A stretch of DNA of 64,000 nt from Tyto alba (Eukaryota > Chordata > Aves > Strigiformes > Tytonidae). The notes under the pieces were generated by a model. That model was not told the DNA's origin and made no database searches. It saw nothing but the letters and a program-made list of their open reading frames with translations. The translations under genes and the position numbers were made by a program. This document shows, in pieces, positions 49,000 through 59,399 of this stretch; position 1 is the first letter of the stretch; the number at the start of each line of letters is the position of its first letter. The stretch lies in assembly GCF_018691265.1 (NCBI RefSeq), contig NW_024881328.1, positions 42,883,515 to 42,947,514 on the forward strand, in the 5' to 3' direction.

Positions 49000-51900
49000 C
49001 TTGGGAAATAAAGCACATCTGATTTTCTTTTGCATGAGGCAGAAGAGAGATGTCAAGGATGGACGGCGGATGGTAAGGACCCTGGACCAAGGGTGCTGAG
49101 CAGGACAAGGTGGTCGGGTTGCCTCAGCCCTGGGGAAGGTTGGTGCCATCGCTCTCCAGCTGGGGTTACACACAGCCGCCAAATCCCAGAAAGCCAGGCA
49201 AGACACACTTTAAAAAGTAAGCAAGCCGCTTGGCCATCTCTGACCGTTTCCATGAGCACCTGCAAATTTTGGGAGCTCTTTTTAGGAGGAACGTTTAAAG
49301 GCTCAAGATGGACACCTGGAGAGAGCCTGAACTGAGAGCTGGCACAATTTCACTCCCGGCAGCTCCCACGGGCTCAGCTTCAGCAAACCAAACTCCCCAG
49401 CCCTGACAGCCACTGCCACCGGCTCCCGGAGACACCTCCAAAAGCAGACTTTCCACCGCATGCCTGCAGCCTGCTGCACGCTTGCTCTCTGATATTTTTA
49501 TCCCTCGACGAGCTGACACAATAGCCCAGGCATGCTGATCAGGCAGACACATATCTAGGCTTTTATTAGAGAGGAGGCATTTTGTTTGCTCAGTGGTTCA
49601 AAGCAGCCCCAGCAGTCCACGGGCGTGATGGCTGTACTGGCTGCCAGGGAGGCCCCGCTGGATGGGCCGGGGGGTTTGCAAAACCTGAGACTTTCCCATG
49701 CAAAAAAACCCGTAACAGTGAGATCAGCCATTCACCTCGTGATGAAGACCCCCCCAAAAATGCAAGTGCTTAGCACCATGGGCGAAGGAATACAGAGGGT
49801 GAATGAAAACAGACATCTCCAACACAGGAGAGGAACCTGGCTTCCATGTACATAAGATTCTGTAATAGAAGGATATGAGGGACCATTTTTAGACAAGAGA
49901 TTTACATAGTAGTGGCATTAAAAGGAGCAGTACAGCCTCAACAGACACATGTCCCCAGCTGGGGAGCCAGAAAAGCAGGTAGGAGCCTGTTCATCGCCTG
50001 TTATAATGAACTTTCCCATAGCCCAGCGTTTTGTGATATTCAGCCATAGTAAACCCCGGTGCTTAGAGAAGACACGGCATTCAGCAGGGTTGCACGTACC
50101 TCGTGGAGGCCATAAAATACCATCACAGCAAGAGCCTGCCATCTCTGCCAGCCGCGATCTGCACAGGCTTTGCCAGCACCCCCTCATTTTCCACCAGTGC
50201 CAGCTCCACAGCCTGGGCCTGCAGCTTCGCCATCCCTGCAGCACGCTGACGCTCGGGTGCTGGGGACCATCGAACCCAGCCCAAAAAGAGAATTACAGCC
50301 CGGGCTGGGCAGCGAGCAGAGCCCGAGGCCGGCTCAGGACTCACGGGATGCTGCAGCCCGGGATGCTGCCGACCCGCGCGCAGCCACGTGCTGCCACGCA
50401 CTGGCTCCTCTGCCACGAGCTGCCCGTGCCGAGGAGCCCACGCTCCAGCAGGCAGATGATGTTTTTCCGAATGCGTCCCCCCTTTATAATGAGACATTAC
50501 TCACACGCTGGAGAATAAAATAGAATAATAGCATCTATCAGCGTTAGTCATGTTTTAAATGCATACCTTTCAGAGCAGCATGGGATTTGATAGGATAATC
50601 TTCCAATAGACACGTGGGAAGCTTTCATTGAGGGACACAGCCCTGTTGGCAAATTACAGCTTGCTGCAATTTGTGCTGCTACGCTGAATGCTGATGTCGG
50701 GGCAGGGGGGAAGGGGGGGAAATGGGAAACGAAACTCAGAGCCGAGCAGGGTGGTCCACAGCCCCTTAGAAATATGTTCAGAGCAAAACAACAGGTTTGG
50801 GGAGTTTTGCAGACTCCAGGTACCACAGCTCTTCTGGCTCTTGACACCAGGCCATACCTGACCAAGGTCCACAAGGGCTTTTTCTTCTCCTTCCTCTACT
50901 GTTTGACTCCAACTTCCTCAGTGATGTATTCCGCTGCCCAAACAAACCCTGTGTTGCTGAAAAAGAACATGAGCCGATTCAGAAGAATAAACTCATTTTG
51001 CACATGTGGAATCAGGCCTCAAGCTTCTGCAAGCGAGGAATGCTGCAGCCTCCCGCAAGCATCGTGTTTGGGATGCCTTGCGAGAAGGGGCTGGGAATTT
51101 TGCAAAGAAGCTGATTAAACTGGGAGAATGAAGTTTTGTCTCCAAACGCTTCCCTCACGCATCTGTTTCAGTGATCCCCTGATGAAAAGCAGAAACCCGC
51201 TTTCTGGGAAAGCCCAGCTCTCCAGCATCCTATCGGAGGTCTGCCCTTCTGGGGAGCCCAGCGAGGCAAACTGGCTCAGCACCAGGAGCACTGTGTTTTG
51301 TTTGAGAAAATTCATTGCAGGATTTCAGCTCTGTGAACTCCTATCTTTTGGTTTTTTCGAGTTTGTTTTTTCCCCCCTCACCCCGTGTTTGAGGCACAGT
51401 GAAATCTGCCAAGCAGTCTTTTCTGTATGCTTAAGGAGATGGAGAAGAAATTTGGTTCCCAGTCAGATGCTCTTACCCAATTTCAGCAGTGGCGAGACGC
51501 AAGCGAATAGCGATTTTGCACAGCGGTGCGGTGATGCTCCTCGCAGCCTCCTGCCAATCTGAGAAAGGCTTCTGTGATGTATTAAAAAAACAGAACAGAG
51601 GAGATGGGAGAAGGGCCCAGTGCCTTCTGCTTTTTCCCCAGGGAAGACCCCCTGTACCTTGGCTCACCTGGGATAAGGATGTTTTCTTCTTGGTGCCTGC
51701 CAGCCCCAGGTCAATGCGGACAGCCATGGCTAGTAGAGGCAGCCAGACATTTTCACACCCTTCAGGTGGAGGATTCTTGTGTAAAAAAAAAAAAGAAAAT
51801 GTGTAGAGAAAAGTAAAAAGGGAGGGGAAAGACTTGCATAAGGATGCTGCGGTTCACCCAGGCTCACGCGGTGGGCACTGATGTCCTCGGTCATGGGTAA

Positions 51901-53030
51901 ACTGTGAGCAAGTCTGCACATCTGTGAGGGAAGAGGGGTGAGGTTTGGGGGGGGCCTCTCAAAGCCTGAGAGGGGGATTAAAGCAACCCTCTGCACAGGG
52001 TGGATCCACGAGCCCATGGTGTGACTCGGGTCCCTTCTGAACCTCCGATGGTCCCTCACATCACCCCGAAGAGGTGAAATGCTCAATTTTCCCATGACAG
52101 TGCTGCGCCTGCTACAACACCAGTACAAAAATTTGGAATAGCACAGACACAGTACTCCCTCCTCTTTTCTTTTGTGTCCAGATAGAGAATGAATTAGGAG
52201 GAAAAACAGCCGGTTGATGTGATGGAGCTTTCAACAGGAGGGATGATGTTCCCTGCACACCTCTCCTGCATTTCTCCAGGGATCACAGACCCGACCGGCC
52301 CATCAGGGCTGCAGAGCCTGGTCCCTGCTGCAGAAAGATGGTGAGAGAGCAACAACTTCCCCTTTAAACCAAATTGGGGTGGTTAAAAAAAAAAAAAAAA
52401 AAAGAAAAGAGTATCCTGCACGTTTTTGAGCATGAGACTCCCATACAAATGGTCCCCGCAATGTTTAAGCCATTTGGGCTCCTTCCTTATGCTGTTTCTA
52501 AGTTTGAAGAATGCCTGCTGGGTATGATTAATATTCCTCCTCCTACACTTACCCGTTACTCCTGACAGCAAAAATTAAAACAGGAGCTTCTCTTCATTCA
52601 ACCCCAACCCACAGGAACGTGGTTACATGGGGAAAGTTGCTAATAAAAAAGGGGAAGGTTTGTAGATCTGCTGCATTCACAGCCGGGAGAGGTGTAGCTC
52701 TCATTCAGCATCCCTGATGGATGAAAGATCCCTCACCTCCTCCCAATGGGATGCTCGGCACGAGCGCTGCTCAGCTGGGTTTGGGGGGAAAGCCTCAGCA
52801 GACGGCACCTTAATTCAGGTCCCTCTTGTGATAGGGGTGTCAGTGGGATCACTGCAGCCTTGCTTGCACCAGGTGGTGTTGCTATGGGCACTGCTGCCTA
52901 GGAGCAGCCAACAAGATGGGGAATAGAGAGGAGCCGTCCCAGAGCCTTCAAAATTCAGCTTCTCATTCTGCTGCACGTGTTTCTCCCCTCATCTCCCCTC
53001 CTTTTGCTCGTTTCGGGTTACCTTTCACCA
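49000..53030. other. GC-moderate non-coding stretch with a CpG-rich pocket
   Basis: GC is above the window average. The pocket at about 50,150-50,490 is the densest in CpG outside the main island and carries overlapping frames (189 and 117 codons on plus, 124 on minus). None is recognisable, and open frames on both strands argue for composition rather than coding. A18 lies at about 52,385-52,402. The rest holds nothing I can name. Confidence 0.4.
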
Positions 53031-53033
53031 CTG

Positions 53034-53039
53034 AATAAA
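53034..53039 (+). terminator. Candidate poly(A) signal AATAAA
   Basis: CTGAATAAAGTTTCATCC on plus looks like a genuine 3'-end hexamer context, followed by a TGTGTT stretch about 35 bases on. It could end a rightward non-coding transcript. No coding exon upstream supports it. Confidence 0.2.
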
Positions 53040-53483
53040 GTTTCATCCTTCATCAAAGCACTGTCAGCAGATGTGTTAACTCGTGTATTTAAACAGATGT
53101 TTAACGACGGGTAAATAAATATAATGATATAAATATAATGATACAAATCATTCCTATGAGCAACCCCGCATCAGCCCAGCCCTCTGCAGGACATCCCATG
53201 GGGTGAGCAAGGGGAGGCATTGCAGGGCCCTTCAGGGAGCAGCCCCTCGCGATCCATAGCCGGGTGTTTTCCCTATGACGGTCTGTATTACCCTCCTGAT
53301 ACCCGCTGGTGGTGGGAGCAAAACCATCACGATTTACTACAGGACCAGGGGCCACGCTGACCGCTTGCTGACACCTGCAGAGGAGGAGCGTGCCCAAAGG
53401 GCTGCCACCTTCTCGTCACATCAGGGAGGAGGTGCCTCAGCCCTGCCGCGTTTCTGCAGCGGCGTGGTCATAACCCACCTCTG

Positions 53484-54614
53484 CGCAGGGATGGAGGTGG
53501 AGGAGCAGGGATGGAGGTGGAGGAGCAGGGGTAGAGGTGGAGGAGCAGGGATGGAGATGGAGGAGCAGGGATGGAGGTGGAGGAGCAGGGATGGAGATGG
53601 AGGAGCAGGGATGGAGATGGAGGAGCAGGGATGGAGGTGGAGGAGCAGGGATGGAGGTGGAGGAGCAGGGATGGAAATGGAGCAGCAGGGATGGAGGTGG
53701 AGGAGCAGGGGTAGAGGTGGAGGAGCAGGGGTAGAGGTGGAGGAGCAGGGATGGAGATGGAGGAGCAGGGATGGAGATGGAGGAGCAGGGATGGAGGTGG
53801 AGGAGCAGGGATGGAGATGGAGGAGCAGGGGTAGAGGTGGAGGAGCAGGGATGGAGGTGGAGGAGCAGGGATGGAGGTGGAGGAGCAGGGATGGAGATGG
53901 AAGAGCAGGGATGGAGGTGGAGGAACAGGGATGGAGATGGAAGAGCAGGGATGGAGGTGGAGGAGCAGGGATGGAGGTGGAGGAGCAGGGATGGAGATGG
54001 AGGAGCAGGGATGGAGGTGGAGGAGCAGGGATGGAGGTGGAGGAGCAGGGATGGAAATGGAGGAGCAGGGATGGAGGTGGAGGAGCAGGGATGGAGGTGG
54101 AGGAGCAGGGATGGAGATGGAGGAGCAGGGATGGAGGTGGAGGAGCAGGGATGGAGATGGAGGAGCAGGGGTAGAGGTGGAGGAGCAGGGGTAGAGGTGG
54201 AGGAGCAGGGGTAGAGGTGGAGGAGCAGGGATGGGGGTGGAGGAGCAGGGATGGAGATGGAAGAGCAGAGATGGAGGTGGAAGAGCAGGGATGGAGGTGG
54301 AGGAGCAGTGATGGAGGTGGAGGAGCAGGGATGGAGATGGAGGAGCAGGGATGGAGGTGAAGGAGCAGGGATGGAGATGGAGGAGCAGGGATGGAGGTGG
54401 AGGAGCAGGGATGGAGGTGGAGGAGCAGGGTTGGAGGTGGAGGAGCAGGGGTAGAGGTGGAGGAGCAGGGATGGAGGTGCAGGAGCAGGGGTAGAGGTGG
54501 AGGAGCAGGGATGGAGGTGGAGGAGCAGGGATGGAGATGGAGGAGCAGGGATGGAGGTGGAGGAGCAGGGATGGAGGTGGAGGAGCAGGGATGGAGGTGG
54601 AGGAGCAGTGATGG
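53484..54614. repeat. 20-bp minisatellite, about 56 copies
   Basis: Tandem units of ATGGAGGTGGAGGAGCAGGG, 56 in a row, every unit exactly 20 bp with only point substitutions. Recurrent variants are GTAGAGGTGG, ATGGAGATGG and ATGGAAATGG in the first half of the unit. Part of the array (about 53,941-54,120) repeats as a three-unit, 60-bp higher-order pattern. Because 20 is not a multiple of three, all reading frames cycle through a 20-residue peptide repeat. This gives artefactual ORFs of up to 490 codons on minus (PPPSLLLHLHPCSS-type) and 299 on plus (GWRWRSRDGG-type). No start, splice or flanking exon supports coding. Confidence 0.97.
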
Positions 54615-54619
54615 ACTGC

Positions 54620-56860
54620 AGCCTCACCGATACAAGAGTAGTGTTTGACATCCTGGCTCCGTTTGCAGAGGAAGGCTTGTTCTGCAGGCGGGGCTGGCCC
54701 TGACACAGCACTGCCATGAGAACCTTTTCCAAGGTGGTGGAGGGTGGAACAAGAGTGGGCTGTTTTCTGTCTCAAAGGAAAACTCACCACATGAAGAGCA
54801 GAGCAGGGTGTTCCCACCCCCAAGCAGGCTTTTCCAGCAAAAATCTCAGAAGGTAGGGTAGGTAGCCACCAGAGTCCAATCCACCCCATGGAACAGCAAG
54901 GTCCCAAGAACTTCATAGGTTCCACCTCAAACACATGCAAAAACCTTCAAAGACTTTTCAAGGTTGCACTGCACCCTAAACTAGAATGTTAAACCAAATA
55001 GCCCCAAAACTCTGAAGGTTGACATCCCAAGTTAAACCCAAGGAAGCCTGAGGGATTAGGCAGAGCAACCCATAACTTCATTTGCTGTGAGGAGCCATGC
55101 CTTGCAGAAGGATCTAAGATGCTGCGGGACTCTGCAGAGGTTGTGTTAACCTTCCAGGCCCGGGACTACATCCCGACAGAGTGAAGTCAATGACAAAGTA
55201 CCAGGTTCACTGTCATAATACCTATTGCAAGCAGACAAGCAGTTGGATCCAAGGGCAGCATCCCAGGCTCGGTTTTGTGCCGTTTCTGTTGGGCCTGGAG
55301 GTTGCATGAATCCAGAGCAGAGCAGGGCAAGCCTCAAACCTTCTGTCCTTGGAAACAGGAAGCTTCTGGCTGAGAAAATGCTTGAAGCCACCTGAACTCA
55401 CCAGACTCCCACAGGCGTTTGGAGATGCCCTGCATCCCAAATTCAACAGGGACATAACCTGACTTTGGCCAAACATGGACACTTTTACATGTTTGGTTTT
55501 TTTTGTTTTTTTTTTTTTTTAATCTCAGATCACCCCTGCCATGACCAAACGGGTTGTACTCATCACCTGCAAGCAGGGAAGCCCAGGCCACAGCCATCAA
55601 TTCCCTGCAAGAGTGGTACCCTATCAACTTTGCCCCACTTATTTTTGGCAGGGGATAGTGGTTTGCCTTTCCTTTATCCTCCTTGCAAAAAAGGGGTGGC
55701 GAAGTTGATATTTCCCCTGTACTTCACCATCTGGCTTGGCTACAGCAGGTCACTAAATACCAGAGGGCAGAGTTTAGCTTTGGTTCTGGAAAGCTTCAAG
55801 GGACATCACGCAGGAGACACTCACACAATGCTAATGAGCCAGAGATCTCCTTAAGGAAAAAAAAAAAAGAAAAAAAAAGACAGGAAGCATTTTTAATTGC
55901 AACCCTTTCCCTTCAATTAGCTTCCACCCCCATTTAAAAGCAGGAACGAGTCATCAGGAATTCTAGGGAAAAACTAAGAATATTGCTGTTCTACACCAGC
56001 CTGAGTTTGAGATGCAGGCAAGCAGAACTCACCTGCAGCACCACTGCTGCGCTTCTCCATCCATTTTATTTATCCCCCAAGTAGTGCCCCGTTCCTACAG
56101 TCACAGGAGAGCAGTAGATGGCCCATCTGTGATGCATTAACACCTCAGGGATACGTGCCAGATCTGAGCTTAGATGATGATACTGTAGGCTTGGGAGATC
56201 TCCCCCTCCCTCCGCACCCCAGGTAAAGCTGGATGAGCACTTTTAAAGACCCTTGAGAGCCTCCACGGTCCGTACCACCAGGCGTAGCATCCCTAGGGAG
56301 GAAGGATGGGGCAAGCATGGTAAGGATCCGCCTGGGCTGGGAAGGAGGAGACACCCCAGCTCCATCGCCACGGCAGTTGGATGCCCTTAAGCTCCACAGG
56401 TCTGCTGCCACACAGATAATGTTCATCACCGCCTTGCACAAAGCGCCTTCGTGGGGCAGGTGTAGAGGGTGAAGAGACAGCGAGGAACAACTGCGTTCCT
56501 CTTTAGTGATGATAAAGAGCAAAACGGAGTCAATTAAGTCTGGTTCTGGTGACATTTGTCTAAGTACATGAAGACTGGTATAAGCTAAAGCAAGACAAGT
56601 TGTTTGAACTCCACGGGCAGGATTTTTTTTTTTTTAAATTGTTTTTTTTTTATGATGCATTTCAATTTTTTTTTTCCTCTGTTACTAGTAGGTTCAAAGG
56701 ACATGTGGGACAGATTCAACTCAACAGTTTGTAAACAGCTGACGTGGGAGGGAGAGGGCACTTAAGTTATTGGAATTGTTTTCATTCAAAAAATTTTGTA
56801 AATTAATTCCTCCCCCAACTGCCTGCTATAAACACCACATAGCCATGTTCCTCCTCTTCA
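54620..56860. other. Non-coding stretch
   Basis: Mixed sequence after the minisatellite with T-rich runs at 55,497-55,520 and 56,624-56,680 and an A/G-rich patch at 55,856-55,880. Overlapping frames below 140 codons. No recognised gene. Confidence 0.5.
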
Positions 56861-57489
56861 AATGGATCATGCAGACAGATGTGCCTTCTGTTCTTTCGCA
56901 AGCATCAAGGCTGCCTCGCTCGCTGTGTAAATGTCAAGGTGCTAATTAGATGTAACGGGAGTCAGGCGAGGACAAGTCACAGCGCAGGGAACACGACAGC
57001 AGCAACACAGCAGCGGGGAGGAGCAGCCGCGGCTGGTTTTGAAGCGGCCCCTCCGCAGCCTCCACGGAAGGGGCTGGGCAGCACTGGGAGCAGGAATCCG
57101 GGGCTGGTGGCATGTGGGAGCTCAGCGGGAGGGACCCCATCATCCCCACACAAGCTGGAGGCCCAGCAGCTAAGGGAGGGCATCCCCAGGCTCACACCCT
57201 GCTGTGCACATCTGTAAGCGGGGAAAGAGGGGAGCGTGGACCAGGGAGGCATATGTCAGCCTGGCACGCAGCCTTGCCACGGGGTTTATGATCTCTGTTT
57301 CTGCAATAAACACCGGTCCCCTGCTCTCCAGGGTGGCACTGGCAAGTTAGATCCTTCCTCCTCGCTCCTTGCCAGCTTCAGCTCGGAAAAGTCAGGGATC
57401 TGTTATATCCATCACATTTCCATCAATACTTTACCGTTTCCACTCCCCCCTTTAGCACACTTTAAAAGCTTCAGGACAGAGATGTCACT

Positions 57490-57700
57490 TAAGTCCTCTT
57501 TGTTTAGACAGTACCTGCCGACCATTTAATTGCATAGTAATTACCATGTAGCACCAAGGTAATTACACGTTAAATACTGTTTCATTGCAAGCGAATGCTC
57601 CTCTCTTCCTACCTGTGATGCAGACCATGCGGCAACTCCTCCTGGCTCTACCATGTGTGACTGCTGTCATTTATTACAGCCCGTAATTACCAAGCCATTC
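57490..57700. promoter_or_regulatory. Homeodomain-site cluster, candidate enhancer
   Basis: AT-rich islet inside GC-moderate DNA. Three GTAATTAC palindromic cores lie at 57,537-57,544, 57,559-57,566 and 57,683-57,690. ATTTAATTGCAT at 57,524-57,535 resembles a homeodomain or octamer-like site. The cluster suggests a developmental enhancer. Function and conservation are inferred, not seen. Confidence 0.35.
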
Positions 57701-58717
57701 CAGGGTGTTTACGTGGTGTGCCTCAGATTTCCATTTTGGAAACAAGGGAAAGCAGAAGTGACACCAGAAAGGTGCCCAGTTATAGAGCAACAGCCCTGCA
57801 TAGCAGCACCCATCGCTGATTTCTCCCTGTTGTAGCTGTAGAGGAAGGGTGGGAGGAGGCTGACAGATGGAGGAGGTTGGTGGTGGGTAGAAAAGCCCTG
57901 ATGAATTTGGCAAGTGCTTCCGGGTGTCAAAAGGGAGAGTCAAGGCATTTTGTCTCAGCAGCAACCAACTCAGTTTCCATCAAAAGCAAGGGAAGTTTAT
58001 AAGCCTTCCTCCATCCTTGCCCCCCTCTCAACACTCATGCCGAACTGCGACAGGGTCATACGGCCACGCAGGGGGTGGATCCTGCACGTGTGGGGCAGAA
58101 GGGACCCTTCTGGTGTGGTGACCTGCTCCACAGCCCCAGGGCACCCCTGCCAGCCAGCTCAGCTCGGGCACAACCTTCTACTTGCCACATCTTTGCTACT
58201 AGCAAGCCAAGACTCGAGCAGCTCCGTGGTGGCTGCCACCCTGCAGTCCCACCAACACGTTGCCAGGGGTTGCAGCAGGGATGCTCTGATCCGTGTTATG
58301 CGGCCTGGTTCTCCACCTGATGAAGAGTAACCTACCACAATCAGAACACGGTCCCTTTCCACCAGGCATCAGAGATCATCTTTCCCAAGCTGGTAGGAGC
58401 GAGAAGTAATTAAAAGTTATTTCTCACTAGTTATTGCTTCCCCTGCCTCTGTGAGCAGCTGTCTCCTGGCTCTCGCTCGTGTTTGGAGCTTGCTGGAAGC
58501 ACCCCTGGGTTGCCCTTTCTGCTCTTTGGCAAGCTGACTTTCCCAAGGACTCCTTTCTGCACTTCCCTGCAGGAAACGAAGAAAGCACTCCCTCCTCCAC
58601 CAGTTCATAATCCTTTACTCAAACATACAGATTATTTAAACATAAGCAGGGATTTCATACCAGGTTTTGGAATGCAAGGGACTTGAGAGTATTAAATTCC
58701 ACTGTTTTATCTTTAGC

Positions 58718-59389
58718 ATGCTAAGTCCTAACACCCTGCCGCACAGAAATAGAGCGGCAATGCTGAGCACTGGAGGAGTGATCGCTCTTCCAGCCCGGAG
58801 ACGGAGCTCCCGCGCCTTCCGCCGAGTGGGAAAACGCAGGCGTCACAAGCCAGCGCTGCCCACCTCCTGGAAGCAAAGCAGGGAGCATCCAGAGGATCCT
58901 TCCGCTGCTGCAGGGTTAACGTTAGGAGCTCAGCTTCTGGAGGGAGGCAAGAAGTGCCTTATTCCAGCTCACAGTGAGCAACACCGTAACTCCAGCGCCC
59001 AAACCATCAGTGACCACCCAAGGCAGCCGGAGGGCTACCCGGCAGAATCGACCAGCAGCTACCAGAAGATGGTGAAATGGCAGGAGCAGCAGCCGGGTGG
59101 GCTTCTGCCCACTCTGTGGCTTTATTCTCTCCTCACCCCGTCTTGTATCATGCCCATACCAGGCTGCCCTGGCCCCGGGGAGATGGCATGCACAGCTTCT
59201 CCCACCCCTGTCCCCTGCCAGATCAGCTTGGGGTTTCCTCTGTCCCAAAACATCACCCAACCACCTACTGCAGACCTCTCTCCTCCTGGTATGCTTTATC
59301 CCAAGTCCCCGGTTGCACAGCACTGTAGGATCACCTCCTTGACACCAAAGAAACACCTCTGGCTGCTGAAGTTGTGCCACGGTGTCTGA
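58718..59389 (+). CDS. 223-codon ATG frame, hypothetical
   Basis: The longest non-repeat ATG-initiated frame in the window. A splice-acceptor-like sequence (CACTGTTTTATCTTTAG) ends one base before the ATG, and the first 130 bases are CpG-dense (about 11 CpG in 100 bp). The N-terminus is Arg-rich (ALPARRRSSRAFRRVGKRRR at about residues 23-42), a possible nuclear-localisation patch. The rest is Pro/Ser-rich without a known domain. No homologue is recognised, and codon composition follows local GC. The frame may be chance in stop-poor DNA or belong to a lineage-restricted or non-coding transcript. Confidence 0.2.
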   Translation: MLSPNTLPHRNRAAMLSTGGVIALPARRRSSRAFRRVGKRRRHKPALPTSWKQSREHPEDPSAAAGLTLGAQLLEGGKKCLIPAHSEQHRNSSAQTISDHPRQPEGYPAESTSSYQKMVKWQEQQPGGLLPTLWLYSLLTPSCIMPIPGCPGPGEMACTASPTPVPCQISLGFPLSQNITQPPTADLSPPGMLYPKSPVAQHCRITSLTPKKHLWLLKLCHGV

Positions 59390-59399
59390 GGGCTGAGCT

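Noticed and set aside
53275..54174. 299-codon plus-strand repeat protein
   Set aside because: It is produced entirely by the 20-bp minisatellite. It has no splice or promoter context, and all frames behave the same way.
53468..54940. 490-codon minus-strand Pro/Ser/Leu-rich protein
   Set aside because: Same minisatellite artefact extended into stop-poor flanking DNA.
57195..57225. Second MIR-like string (CATCTGTAAGCGGGGA)
   Set aside because: Only a 16-base resemblance with no further colinear match, too short to call.
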